DNA from: Bostrychus sinensis
Taxonomy: Eukaryota > Chordata > Actinopteri > Gobiiformes > Eleotridae
Reading direction: 5' to 3'
NCBI GenBank assembly: GCA_020698575.1
Contig: CM036241.1
Span: forward strand, 38,299,855-38,363,854
Length of the DNA stretch: 64,000 bases
The notes beneath the pieces were generated by a model. That model saw only the letters and a program-made list of their open reading frames with translations. It did not search any database and had not been told where the DNA came from. The position numbers and the translations under genes were made by a program. This document shows, one piece after another, positions 12,508 through 23,018 of this stretch (position 1 is the first letter of the stretch; each line of letters starts with the position of its first letter).

Positions 12508-12570
12508 CATATAAACCTGGGTCTGACCAAGAGTCAAACCTCACTGAAGACTCTACAGCTCCCAAAACCG
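12508..12570 (+). promoter_or_regulatory. Likely TATA box and noncoding exon 1 of RNase copy 1
   Basis: A TATA-like catataaacc at 12508-12517 is followed by about 55 nt and a consensus donor, aaccg|gtgagt, ending exon 1 at 12570. This matches the RNase A plan of noncoding exon 1 plus one coding exon. The coding-exon acceptor is at 13241. Confidence 0.45.
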
Positions 12571-13246
12571 GTGAGTACAAGGAGTAGGAAGAAACTAGAT
12601 ACATTTACGCAAGTATATTTTCTGATTCAGTATTTCTGCTCAGGGTGAGTCTTAAAATTGCTGAAAGTAAAGTTAAAATGCACTCGATAGTAACTTTAGC
12701 ATTAATAGTAGAAGCAGTTGTAGCAGTAGTAGTAGAATACTTTCAAAAGTACTTTCCTCTATGTAAAGTTTGAGTATGTTTTTCACCTCGGGATGTGGTC
12801 CTGGTTTAGTCCTGGTTTATTTCTGATTGAGTGTTATTTTTGTCCTTTCAGAACCGTAGACTGATTATATCCAGTTCCTCTCAGACAGAAACTCTGCAGC
12901 TCTTGTCCTGGTTAGAATTCATTTAACATTTTAACATCTGTTTTGTGTAATTTACAATGTCTGTATTATTATTCTTTATTGTGAACCACTTTTTACAGAA
13001 CCAAGGTTATTTTTCTAAATTATTTTACTCCCACCTTTATGACACGTGTTTAAAAGTAACTTTTTCATGTCATTAAAACTATATAACCTTGGTACATAAC
13101 CTAGGTACTCCTGACCAGGATCCTGGATCAGACCTGGAGAAGGGTTCAGGAGAATTGGGTCAAAAGCAGAGAAAAAATGCAATAATAAAGTGTACCTAAA
13201 CTATAGAAAGCTAAATTGCTTTAATTGTTGTTTCTTCACAGACATT

Positions 13247-13687
13247 ATGAGGGTCCTGGTCCTGTCTCTGATCCTGGCTCTGGTTTCTCCAGTTTGGACC
13301 ACATTCTCTCCACACCAACAGTTTCTGATGCAGCACACCAGCAGCAGCAGCTCCACCTCCACCAACTGTAAGGAACATCTGAACCGAGTTTATGCAGATC
13401 TGAACATGACGTGTGCTCCCTGTAACATCATCATCCTGGGAGACATGACAGGCCCCACCAACGTGACCGCGGTGGACCTGACCTGCGGAGGGAGCCAGTG
13501 GGCCACTCACGTCGGAGGGAAACGCTATGAGAGCCACAAGATGTTCCGAATGGTCAAGTGCATTCTCTTTGACACTTCCATCCGGGTTCCCAACTGTAAA
13601 TACAGAGAAGTGTTCGCTTACAGAAAAATCACTGTGGCCTGTGAGGACGGGCTGCCGTACAGGTTCGATGGCTGCAAAGATTATTAA
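13247..13687 (+). CDS. RNase A family protein, copy 1, predicted catalytically inactive (146 aa)
   Basis: RNase A family proteins are secreted, disulfide-rich RNA-cleaving or antimicrobial/angiogenic proteins. The ATG lies 5 nt after the acceptor ttcttcacag (ends 13241). Residues 1 to about 18 form a signal peptide. The first catalytic His is present (FLMQH, H30). The CKxxNT motif is CAPCNI, so the catalytic Lys is Ala57, and the PVHF motif is PYRF, so the second His is Arg139. All eight framework cysteines are present, including C59 and C143. A Ser/Thr run (31-39) extends the loop after H30, and NMT and NVT are possible N-glycosylation sites. An AATAAA lies 2 nt after the stop (13689-13694). 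The frame is clean, so this is more likely a non-enzymatic RNase-fold protein than a decayed gene. Confidence 0.88.
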   Translation: MRVLVLSLILALVSPVWTTFSPHQQFLMQHTSSSSSTSTNCKEHLNRVYADLNMTCAPCNIIILGDMTGPTNVTAVDLTCGGSQWATHVGGKRYESHKMFRMVKCILFDTSIRVPNCKYREVFAYRKITVACEDGLPYRFDGCKDY

Positions 13688-13799
13688 CAATAAAGATATA
13701 AAGTATTCAGATGTTTCATTGTGGTTTGGTCGTTGTGTTTTTGGCCTTAATTATCAGTTTGGTAATGTATATATAGGTTTTGGTGGATTCATACCCATT

Positions 13800-14165
13800 G
13801 TTTCTGGTCGTAGTAATAGTAGTAGTAGTAGTATCAGTAGTAGCAGCATTAGTAGTAGTAGCAAACAGTTCCTCTAGGGCCCTTATGTTATTGTTCCTTA
13901 TTTTTAACCAGTAGCAAAGCCCACACAGGCCATAGCACTACCACTTAGACAGTATAGTTGCATATAACTCCATGTAACTCCAGTTCTCTGAGTCAAGGTA
14001 AGGCATAGTAGTAGTAGTAGTAGTAATAGCAGTAGCAGTGGTTGTGGTTGTGGACATAGTAGTAGTAATTAGTTGTCACTTGGTAGCTTTAGGAGAAACT
14101 TTAGTCAAAGAAAAGAACTTGTGGGTTAGTAAAGTAGTAGTAGCAGCAGTAGTACTAATAGCAGA
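13800..14165. repeat. TAG triplet microsatellites
   Basis: Imperfect agtagtag tracts at 13810-13865, 14005-14065 and 14130-14165 in the spacer between RNase copies 1 and 2. Confidence 0.85.
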
Positions 14166-14383
14166 AGTTAAACTAACATCTCTCATATCAACTAAGAAGC
14201 ATAAGTAAGATGGAGGTAGTGTCTGTTTTATTAAAATCAACATAAAAACAAATCAATATCTATCCATTATCTGCCCTGGGAGCATTCAGCCCAAGTGCAC
14301 TCTGGGAGTCTCTGCTGGTCTTGGTTTATCGACCTGTTTAACTCTTGACCTTAACTGGACATCACTAGTGAGCCTATTTCCTT

Positions 14384-14561
14384 GTACAGTGTTTCTGTTG
14401 AAGCTCTGACATGTGCCAGCAGTTCTCAGAGGAAGTCTGTCTAACCCTTTCTGTACGTGGTTTTAAACACAGTGACTTTAGTGAAGAGTCTGTAGATTAC
14501 TGCAGCTCCTTCTCAGCTAAAGAAGAACTCTGTCTATTACCTCTCCATTTGTACAGTGAAG
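14384..14561 (+). other. Likely noncoding exon 1 of RNase copy 2
   Basis: The segment ends in a good donor (gtgaag|gtaaga, exon end 14561). It is homologous to 16285-16446 ahead of RNase copy 3: both have a tactgcagctc block and a ttgtacag block just before the donor. The upstream limit is approximate. Confidence 0.55.
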
Positions 14562-14689
14562 GTAAGAGAACATTACCAACTTTGAATATACTACATTTAT
14601 ATTTAGGTGGAAGTAGTTTTTATTTAACTTAAATGTAGCATGAAAATTACAATTACCTGTTGACAACATTATACTATATACAATAGGTC

Positions 14690-15064
14690 TTATAACAGCC
14701 CTGGTGTAGTTCTGGTTTAGTCCTAATTTAGCCCTGGTTTAGTCCTGGTTTAGCATGGTTTTAGCCCTGTTTAGCCTTGGTGTAGCCATGGTTTAATCCT
14801 GGTTTAGTCCTGGTTTACTGCTGGTTTAGTCCTGATTTAGCACTAGTTTAGCTCTGATTTAGTTCTAGGTTAGCCATGATTTAGCTCTAATTTAGCCCTG
14901 TTTTGCCCAGGTTTAGCCCTGGTATAGTTTTGGTTTAGCCCTGGTGTAGTCATGGTTTATCTCTAGTTTATTCCTGGTTTATCCCTGCTTTATCCCTGGT
15001 CCATCCTGGTTTTAGCCCTGTTGTAGCCCTGCTTTATCCCTGGTTTATCCCTGGTTTATCTCTG
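14690..15064 (+). repeat. 11-bp GGTTTAGTCCT repeat in the RNase copy 2 intron
   Basis: About 370 bp of degenerate tandem 11-mers (ctggtttagtc, ctgatttagca, ctagtttagct), extending to within 30 bp of the coding-exon acceptor. Confidence 0.9.
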
Positions 15065-15096
15065 TTTACTGAGACAAATGTTTCTCCACAGAGAAC

Positions 15097-15537
15097 ATGG
15101 AGGTCCTGGTGCTCCTTCTGCTGCTGTCCTGTCTGACTCTGGCTCCGGTCCACTCCAGAGGGACATATGAGAAGTTTAAGGAGCAGCACATGTACGACAA
15201 GAAGTCCCTGGTGGACTGTAACCAGCACATGAACGAAGTTCTGAAGAGTCTGAACATGGGCTGTAAACGCTGCAACACCATCATCCTGGGTGATAGAGGT
15301 TACCCCACCGACATCAATGAGGTCAACCAGGTCTGCAGCAACAACGGCGGGACATCTCAAGACAACAAGACGTACACGAGTAAGAAGAAGTTTCGAGTGG
15401 TGAAGTGCTCTGAGAGAACCTCTGGTAGACAGCCCCCAAACTGCGACTACAAGAAAGTGACAGAGAACAGCATAAGGGATAAGGAGATCATTCTGACGTG
15501 TGAGAACCAGCTCCCTGTGCATTTTAATCCCTGCTAA
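15097..15537 (+). CDS. RNase A family ribonuclease, angiogenin-like, copy 2, catalytic triad intact (146 aa)
   Basis: Predicted secreted ribonuclease cleaving single-stranded RNA after pyrimidines. The ATG is 5 nt after the acceptor tttctccacag (ends 15091), and the leader is hydrophobic to about residue 20. The whole triad is visible: H31 in FKEQHM, K57 in CKRCNT and H142 in PVHF. Eight cysteines are present: C41, C56, C59, one each in QVC, VKC, PNC and LTC, and terminal C146. C59 and C146 are not in classical mammalian positions and may pair. The basic run KKKFR could favour nucleic-acid binding. This is the only array member with an uninterrupted frame and all catalytic residues, so it is the best candidate for the active enzyme. 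Confidence 0.93.
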   Translation: MEVLVLLLLLSCLTLAPVHSRGTYEKFKEQHMYDKKSLVDCNQHMNEVLKSLNMGCKRCNTIILGDRGYPTDINEVNQVCSNNGGTSQDNKTYTSKKKFRVVKCSERTSGRQPPNCDYKKVTENSIRDKEIILTCENQLPVHFNPC

Positions 15538-15574
15538 ATCAACTAAGGATTCATCTATAAAGTCTGTTTTTGTC

Positions 15575-15760
15575 CAAGTTAGTTTAGTGCTTGTTTAGCT
15601 CTGGTTTAGCCCTGGTTTAGTCTTGGTTTATATCTGGTTTAGTTATGGTTTAGTCTTGGTTTAGTTCTAGTGTAGCCTTGATTTAGTCCTGGTTTAGTCT
15701 TTGTTTAGCCCTGGTTTAGACCTGGTTTAGTCCTGGTGTAGTTCTGTAATAGTTCTTTGT
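15575..15760 (+). repeat. 11-bp GGTTTAGTCCT repeat downstream of RNase copy 2
   Basis: Degenerate ctggtttagtc units immediately 3' of the RNase copy 2 coding exon. Confidence 0.85.
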
Positions 15761-16054
15761 ATTTCCCAGCATAAATATAAACTTTGCAAAATATATATTT
15801 GCATTAGAAGGTAGTACACGCATCTCACAATCAGAAGACCAGGTGTAGTAGTACTAGTAAGAGTTCTTTGTACTATTTAGTATCTTAATACTTTTATTGT
15901 ACTTTTACATGTGTACTTTCAGTTGAGTACAGATGCGTACTCTGCCCTTAAAGTATATCTCTGATGATGATATTTTGTGTGATGTGAATAAATAAACAGT
16001 ATCAACCATCTACGCTTAAATACTGAAAAACATATTCTTGTCTCATACTTTCTA

Positions 16055-16290
16055 CATAGTATTAGTAGCAGCAGCAGTAGTAGTAGCAGCAATAGTAACT
16101 GTGGTAGTAGCAATAATGGTAATATTATTTTTAAATACCAGTACTACTTTTTTGTAGCAGTTAGGAGCAGCATAATTTGAATTAGCTTAGTCTAGCAGAA
16201 GCAATAAAAGTAGTAGTATAATGTTAACAGTAGTAGTTGTAGTAATTGTTCTCGCAGTAGCAGTTAACTGACTGTTTGACACTCGTCAGC
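16055..16290. repeat. TAG/CAG triplet tracts
   Basis: Imperfect triplet tracts (agtagcagcagcagtagtag and similar) in the spacer between RNase copies 2 and 3; no gene. Confidence 0.75.
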
Positions 16291-16446
16291 AGTACTGAAG
16301 AGAGCTGTGACACCTCTAGAACACTTAGGTCTGTGTGGTTTTTGACATGATGACTTTAGAGAAGTGTCTCTGGTTGGTTAAAGGCTCACAGCCAGAGTCT
16401 CTGTGGTCTACTGCAGCTCTTCACATCTGACTTTGTACAGGCGAAG
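16285..16446 (+). other. Likely noncoding exon 1 of RNase copy 3
   Basis: Homologous to 14384-14561 (shared tactgcagctctt and ttgtacaggcgaag), ending in the donor gcgaag|gtaagc at 16446. The two paralogues therefore duplicated with their promoter and first exon. Confidence 0.55.
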
Positions 16447-16734
16447 GTAAGCGAACATTACTACTTTTTACTCAGTTTATAGCAGTAGTAGCAGTAGTAG
16501 TAGTAACAATAGCAGTAGTAGTAGAAGCATAGATAGAAGTAGTTTAGTAATAGTTGTAGTGACAGTAGTAAAAAATGTGACTAATTAAGTAGTAGAAGAT
16601 AGTAGTAATTATTAAGTATTGGTGTTGAATGCAGTATATTATATCCCATAATATAGATAACACATATGACCAGTGACCTACTATTGGGTCCTGACCCTCC
16701 AGTTGAGAATCATGATATATGAATTGTCACTTTA

Positions 16735-17272
16735 GTGCTGGGTTAGTTCTGCTTTAGACCAGGTTTAATTCTGCTTTAGACCTTATTTGGTCCTGGTTTA
16801 GACTTGGTGTAGCCCTGGTTTAATCCTGGCTTAAAATGGGTTTAGACCTAGTTTGGACCTGGTTTAGATCTGGTTTAGTCCTGGTTTTGCCCTGATTTAG
16901 ACCTAGTTTGGACATGGTTCAATGCCGGTTTAGAGCTGGTTTAGTCCTAGTTTAGACCTGGTTTGCCTTGGTTTAGACCTGGTTTTGCCCTGGTTTGGAC
17001 ATGGTTTAGACCTGGTTTTGCCTTAGATTAGACCAGGTTTGGTCCTGGTTTGGACCTGGTGTTGACTATGTTTAGACCTGGTTTAGTCCTGGTTTAGATT
17101 TGGTTTTGCCCTGGTTTGGACCTAGTTTGGACCTGATTTAGTCCTGATTTAGACATGTGTTTTTTTTCCTGGTTTAGAACTGGTTTTGCTTTGGTGTAGC
17201 CCTGGTTTAATCCTGGCTTAGATTTGGTATAGAACTGGTTTTGCCCCGGTTTAGTCCTGGTTTAGTGTCCAC
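16735..17272 (+). repeat. 11-bp GGTTTAGACCT repeat in the RNase copy 3 intron
   Basis: The longest block of the 11-mer family in the window, about 540 bp, mostly of the ctggtttagac and ctggttttgcc variants, ending about 95 bp before the coding-exon acceptor. Confidence 0.9.
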
Positions 17273-17371
17273 AAGCCAGTGTATACTCTTTGTGCCAATC
17301 CCAAGCCTGGATAAAGAGAGAGACTCATGTCAGGAAGCACCCAACAACACATGTGTTTGTCCCCAGAGAAC

Positions 17372-17792
17372 ATGGAGATCCTGGTGCTCTGCCTGCTGCT
17401 GTCTTCTGTCCACTCCTGGAGCTTATACCAGAAGTTCCTGAAGCAGCACACGTTCAACCACAACTCTCCCGTTAACTGCACCCTCCACATGAACCACGTG
17501 TTGCAGGAACTGGAGAGGAACTGCAAGCCCCTCAACACCATCATCCTGGGAGACCCCCAAAACAAGACCCGGGTCAGGGACGTCCGAGGCATCTGCACCA
17601 CCGGCGGGAACACTGGTGAAGCTGAACCTGCACAAGAGCAAGACAGAGTTCAGACTGGTGGAGTGCGACCTCTCCAAGGGTTCTGGGAAAAAACCTCCCC
17701 ACTGTAGATACACGGAGAAGATGATGAAGAAGAAGATTACTGTGGGCTGTAACAGGAAAAACCAACCTGTGCATTTTCAACCTGACAACTAA
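17372..17792 (+). pseudogene. RNase A family, copy 3, single-base frameshift
   Basis: The ATG is 5 nt after an acceptor (tgtccccag, ends 17366). Signal peptide, H26 (FLKQH) and K52 (CKPLNT) are intact. After ICTTGG near 17607 the frame shifts by one base: the original frame stops at 17707 (111 aa), while the next frame encodes the remaining RNase features (FRLVEC, then ITVGC, then PVHF) and stops at 17792. All three catalytic residues survive outside the shift, so this is a recent mutation or a sequencing error. It differs from copies 1, 2 and 4 in lacking both the second cysteine of the CKxC motif (Leu54) and a C-terminal cysteine. Confidence 0.85.
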
Positions 17793-17984
17793 ACCACAAG
17801 AGACCTGGTTTAGACCTGGTTTAGGCCTGGTCTAGAACTGGTTTATAACATTATTCTTGAATGTTTTAACTTCAGTCTCAGTAAATAAACCATGTACTCA
17901 CCTCTATGTGTTGTTTCTTTTCAAAATAAGAACATGTAACAAAAATACAAAGTTCAGTCAGTCTCAGAGAAGCGTCATGCGAGG

Positions 17985-18660
17985 CCGCAGCAGTAGTAGT
18001 ATTAGTAGTAGTAATACTTGTAGTAGCAGAACTAGTTGTAGTAGTAGATATTAATACTATTTCCACCACAGTAATATTTTCTTTTAGTGCAGAAGGAATA
18101 AAGAAAGTAGCAGAAGCATTAGTAGTAGTAGTAGTAGTCGTTGTATGGTAAGGTAAGTAAGGTTTTTCTACTTACTGATGAATACAAAAGGAACCTAAAG
18201 TGACTAGAACATCATAGTAGTAGTAGAAGTAGTAGTGGTAGCAGTAGTGTATACTAGTGTTACTGTACATAAAGGTTTTTCTAATTTGATGTGTGCAAAA
18301 GGAAGCTAAAGTGGCAAGGACGTAGTTGTAGTAGTAGTGATAGAAGTAGCAAGAATATATGTTGCAGCAGTAGCAGGAGTAGTAGTAGTTTAATCTGGGT
18401 GGTTGTAAAGGGCAGCTCTGTGGTTTTCACAGTTTATTCTGATGTAGTTGAAGTGACAGAGAAGAAAAGAGGAACTATGGGTCAGTGTGAAGTCGTAGTA
18501 TAGTGATAATAGTCGTAGTACAAGTAGCAGCAGTAGTTGTAGTAATGTAAGTAATAGTAGTAAGAGTCGTTATGTTTATAGTAGTAGGAGTAGTAGTACT
18601 AATAGTAATAATACTGTAGTAATTAATGTTAATGTAGTAGAAGTAGGAGTTGTAGTAATA
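17985..18660. repeat. TAG triplet repeats
   Basis: Several imperfect agtagtag tracts (17988-18050, 18115-18145, 18215-18250, 18318-18390, 18495-18665) separated by short unique DNA. No gene is seen. Confidence 0.85.
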
Positions 18661-18929
18661 ATAGTCATTAAAACAATATTTAGGATTTGAAAAAGATGAA
18701 CATTTAAACTTTATTCACCCTCCCTATGACCCAATGAGCCAACCAGACACTGAGCTCCCAGGTCCAGACTCCAGGTCCGAGCTAAAGCCTACCTGAAGCC
18801 TTCCACTGAGGCTCAGTGCAGCAGAGGCAGAACATGACTGAACTGTGGGTATTGTGGCACAGTGCATCCCCAGGCAAGATTTGTGCTGTCACTCGCTCTG
18901 CTGCATCAACATCCACGTTTCTACCATCT

Positions 18930-19010
18930 GAGGTTAAATTGAGGTAGACTTTATTGTCTCCAGAAAGAAAATTTTCCTCTGCATTTGACCCATTCTTCAA
19001 TGTCTCTGTG
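18930..19010. mobile_element. Fragment of a dispersed fish repeat (LINE/SINE tail-like)
   Basis: The motif gtagactttattgtctcc, then cctctgcatttgaccca, resembles the common tail region of fish LINE/SINE repeats. It is only a fragment. Confidence 0.4.
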
Positions 19011-19309
19011 GTTAAACCAGTCTGGACCCTTCTCCAGATCTGATCCAGAATCCTGGTCAGGAGTACCTAGCTGGAGGATCATTGGGCATGTTTTAAGTTG
19101 GTAGCTTAACAGAACGTATTGTATCTACAACCACAGCCTCTGGAGAGCAGGAGCCTATTGGTTCTTACCTCCTCATTAAAGTCTTTGCGTCTTAAGGACT
19201 CTGAGTTCCATCTGTGGATAAAAGCCTGAGAGCCATTTGAGACATTGTTCAGAAGTACAGCATACTTTGATTAAAATGTTGACTGGAGAGGGAAAAACAT
19301 ATTAAAATG

Positions 19310-19890
19310 TGCATAGAATGATAAGCTGCTCAGCTAAAATGATCTCAAATGGTGACCAAAATCTGAAAGAAAGAAAATGAAAAATGATTATTCGAATGGA
19401 CTGAAGAATAGCCAAAATGGCAAATGCCATTGATCCAATGATCAGCTCCAGGGAGATTAAAGAAGATCTAAAAATACCTGTGAGTACTGTAAAAATTAGA
19501 AGACGCCTTTGTGAAGCCAAGCTTTCAGTAAGAAGCCCCCACAAAGTCCCATTGTTAAAAAAAAACGTGTGCTGAAGAGGTTACAAGAACACACTGACTG
19601 ACCTAAAGAGAAATGGCACAACATTTTGAGGACTGATTGTTCTTTTTGGGTCTAGGGGCCACAGACAGTTTGTCAGACGACCCCCAAACACTGAGTTCCA
19701 GTCCCAGGACACTGTGAAGACAGTAAAGCCTGGTGGAGCATCATGATATGGGGATGTTTCTCATACTAAAGTGTTGGGCCTATTTATCACATCACAGGGA
19801 TCATGGATCAGTTTAAATACTGTATATCCAAATACTTCAGAGCTCATGTTGCCTTCTGCTGAAGAGGAAATTGTCCCCTTAGAATTATAA
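19310..19890 (+). mobile_element. Degenerate Tc1/mariner transposase
   Basis: Plus-strand frames carry scattered Tc1 transposase pieces: VRRRLCEAKLS near 19497, SPHKVPLL near 19535, then VEHHDMGMF near 19735, the degraded equivalent of the Tc1 box that precedes GxGxxxFW-type blocks. Several stops and frame changes show it is long dead. Terminal inverted repeats could not be placed. Confidence 0.65.
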
Positions 19891-20208
19891 GGTTCTATCT
19901 GACATTTTTTTCAAACTAGAGTTAGGTATATATTTTTGTTCCTGGATACCTTATCTACACTATTACAAGTTCTGTTTATTTTTTACAGTTTTATCCATTT
20001 TGGGGCTTTTTATCTGGGTAAATAAAAAGTTCTATGTGCAATATCAAACTTAAATTTGGTGCTATAAGGTTCTATCTCTCTGAGCCAATCAGAACACAGG
20101 ATGTATTTAAATGAACCAATCACGTTCTGTCTGTTTGGAATGTTGGCAACAAACTGCTTTCTTTGGTACAAAAATTACATCTCACCCCAAACTTCAGAGA
20201 AATCTTAA

Positions 20209-21146
20209 AGATATTAGGGAGGATTTTTTTCGACTGCTGAGAAACCAGCGACTGTTTGTCCTTTTTTGAATAATGTGCATGCGTCAGGCCTCCCCCGCCC
20301 TTCACTGTTCCTTTCCAAGGAACTCCTCCACAGCGACGTGCACGAGCGTTGGAACACGAGTGTTTGTTTACAGCCGGCATCAGCAGAGATTCGCCTAAAC
20401 CTAGACCTGCATTGTTTGTTTGTGCGACCTTTGACCTAGTTCCCCACACAGACCCAGTCACATGCACAGTCCCTAAATGTGAGCAAAAATATATACTCCT
20501 GCTATTAGCATTAGCAAACTGACGCTGCTGTACAGTTGAAACGGTTCAACAGATAAAGAAAAAAGGCTTTTTTTTCAAACGATAAGATAAATGTACCTGT
20601 CCAGCAGAAACTTGGCGACCAATGCATCGGTCTGAAGCCTTTTCTGTTCTTACAGCGCACGCCGTCCTTTGAAGGAATCGCCAATAACTACACGGGTTTT
20701 ATTCTGCTCTTCTACAGTTTTTCTCCTCCTCCTCTGGTACACTTCAAAAACAGTTTTCCTTTTGTGACCGCCCGGTTCACGGTTTTCCTCAGCCATTGTG
20801 CTCTTCGAAGTCAGGCTGTCCGCGCTACAATGTTAACGCCGCTAATGCGGCGCTAATGCGGCGCTAATGCTGGACTACATAAACATAGTGTATACGCAGG
20901 CACAAGAACGCGCACTATCGCCAAAACTAGGAAGTCGGAATGATTGGCAAGTCCGTGGAACAATGGTTAACGTACTCATGACGAAAACAATTGGATGAGG
21001 TTTTTTAAGTCCCACAGAGTCCACAGTTTATTAATATTATTATTATATGTTCTAATACACCAATTTATAAGCCTTATACAGGGCAATAAAGGTAGTTTTA
21101 ATAAATATTGCAAAAAATGAATTTATAAAGATCCTCCCTAATACCT
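20209..21146. mobile_element. Kolobok-like DNA transposon, TTAA target duplication
   Basis: The ends are inverted copies, agatattagggaggat at the left and atcctccctaatacct at the right, each flanked by TTAA (20205-20208 and 21147-21150). A TTAA target site with an RRG-type terminus fits Kolobok; piggyBac also uses TTAA. Inside, on the minus strand, an exon-like stretch (20796 down to 20597) starts MAEENREPGGHKRK, has one in-frame stop, and ends at a donor after LQTDALVAKFLLDR. That peptide style is familiar from fish DNA-transposon proteins. At 938 bp the element is non-autonomous. Confidence 0.65.
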
Positions 21147-21289
21147 TTAAGTTAAAAGATTTGTTTTGGGATAGTATGACTGACATTAGCAAAAATTACA
21201 GAAAAGTTTATGTTTCAGTTTACCTTTTTTCTTTTATTACGTTTTGCTCAAATATTTGATTGTTTGCTGTTAGCGGGGGGTTGCAGAGA

Positions 21290-21760
21290 GGTGGATGGAG
21301 GAGGAAGACCTAAGGGAGGGAGAGGAGATGGAGATGTGGAGGAGATCTGACAGGTAAGAAGGGGCGAGGTTATGGATGGCTTTAAACTGGCCTGGGAGCC
21401 AGTGGAGTTGCTGTAGGACCAGGATGATGTGGTGGAAGGAGGGGGTTCTGGTGATGATGCAATCTAATCAATTTTGAATAAGATGAGTTTTATGTAGGGA
21501 TTTGTGAGGGAGGCCAAAAAGGAGAGAGTTGCAATAATCGAGACAGGAGGTGACAAGACTGTGGACCAGGAGAGCGGCAGTATGGGAGGTGAGGGAGGGG
21601 GTGCAGGCGACTGATATTATGTAGATGGAAGCATGCAGACAGGGTGATGTTATTGATGTGGGACTGAAAAGATAAGGAGGTATCAAGGATGACACCCAGA
21701 ATCTTGACCCAAGGGGAGGGGGAAACTGAGGAACTGTTGATTAACATTATGGAGGGGCCA
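21290..21760 (-). mobile_element. L2-type LINE fragment, 3' part of the RT ORF
   Basis: The minus strand encodes WVKILGVILDTSLSFQSHIN and, after a frame shift, LVTSCLDYCNSLLFGLPHKS, matching the conserved C-terminal part of fish L2 reverse transcriptases (the same region as 9220-9440 in the 8-10 kb copy). It is frameshifted and truncated at both ends. Confidence 0.8.
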
Positions 21761-21769
21761 GCACAACCC

Positions 21770-22490
21770 CCAGACCTTAACTCTGTTAATCCCTAACAGG
21801 GGAATGTTTGTAAGATGTACAAACATATTATTACATGTCAGTCAATGTATCAGTGGTCAAATGAAGCGAAAGTGACTCATTGCTGCACTGTTCCCAGGAA
21901 TAAAACTTGGCGATATGTCCCATAAATTGATTTTATATGCAGAAGACATCCTCAAGTAACAGGAGGTTATTGTGTATTTACTTGCATTTCCCTGTTTGAT
22001 TATTGGTCGATTGGTTGTAAAGATAATCAACAGATTGATCGATTATTAAGGTGATCATTAGTTACTTAGACAATGCACTACACTGTTTTATTTTTCTCCT
22101 CATTAATTTACTTGTTTATTGTGCTGTTCACCTTTCTCACAGTGCACTGAACTTATCTTTCATCTGTCATATCTTGTGTTAAACAAAAAAATAAAAAATA
22201 TTTTAGTCACAAAAAAAAAACTCCATGTCTTCCTTGTTAAACCCGTTTTACTGAACTTCACCTAAATAACTTTAACCTTCACCAACATCATGTCATGTAT
22301 AAGTTGACAGGAAGAATGCAGGTTTACATTCCTATCGTGTTGTTTCATGTACAGTGAGTTCCATCAGCCTATGCAAGGGACTTTCTTGATTTTTCTTTCT
22401 TATCTTTAGTTCCTCGTGCCATGCCTGCTTCCACACACAGTCACTTAACTGGTTTAGTGCAATTTCTTTAGGGAGGGGTCCATCTGATTT
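21770..22490. other. AT-rich spacer
   Basis: No gene or clear repeat is seen. A possible upstream exon of RNase copy 4 should lie between here and 23013 but cannot be pinned down. Confidence 0.35.
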
Positions 22491-22499
22491 TAAAACCCT

Positions 22500-22640
22500 G
22501 CTTTAAACCTGGTTTAGTCCAGATCTTTGGGAGGAAGCCACTGCATGGTAAGAACTAAAGTACTGGATTTACAGGTCCTGGTTTAGTCCTTGTTTAGTCA
22601 TGGTTTAGTCCGGATTTAGTGGTTGTGTAGACCTGCTTTA
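22500..22640 (+). repeat. 11-bp GGTTTAGTCCT repeat
   Basis: Degenerate ctggtttagtc and catggtttagt units upstream of RNase copy 4. Confidence 0.8.
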
Positions 22641-22764
22641 GATCTGGATTAGACTGGCTAACTCCTTAGCTGTAGTCAAAATACTGTAGTAGTAGTAGCA
22701 GTTGTAGTAGCAATAAATTAAAAGGCCATTTAAAGACCTGATTAAGCCCTGGTTTAGTCCAGGT

Positions 22765-22935
22765 AGCACTGGTGTATGTGTGTTAGTGTGATTGTTGTTT
22801 GGTGAGGCCAGTTGGCGCAGAAATGCGGCCTTATCTCCACCAGTCTGCCCCAAAGGCAGCTGTGGTACAGAAGTGGCTCACCACCCCCAGAGTGTGACTG
22901 AGGAGAGAAGATATTGTAAATTGTAAAATGACTTT
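22765..22935 (+). mobile_element. SINE-like dispersed fish repeat
   Basis: The stretch tctgccccaaaggcagctgt, then ggctcaccacccccag, then gtgtgactgagg, matches a very common short interspersed repeat of fish genomes. Boundaries are approximate. Confidence 0.45.
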
Positions 22936-23018
22936 GAGTGTAAAATTGTTGTTTATGACCAGTACATTATTATTATTATTATGGTTAAATCTCAGTAGTG
23001 TGTTTCTCCACAGGGAAC

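Noticed and set aside
13211..13690. Antisense ORF across RNase copy 1, and similar ones at 15034, 17423 and 28859
   Set aside because: Shadows of the RNase coding frames on the opposite strand.
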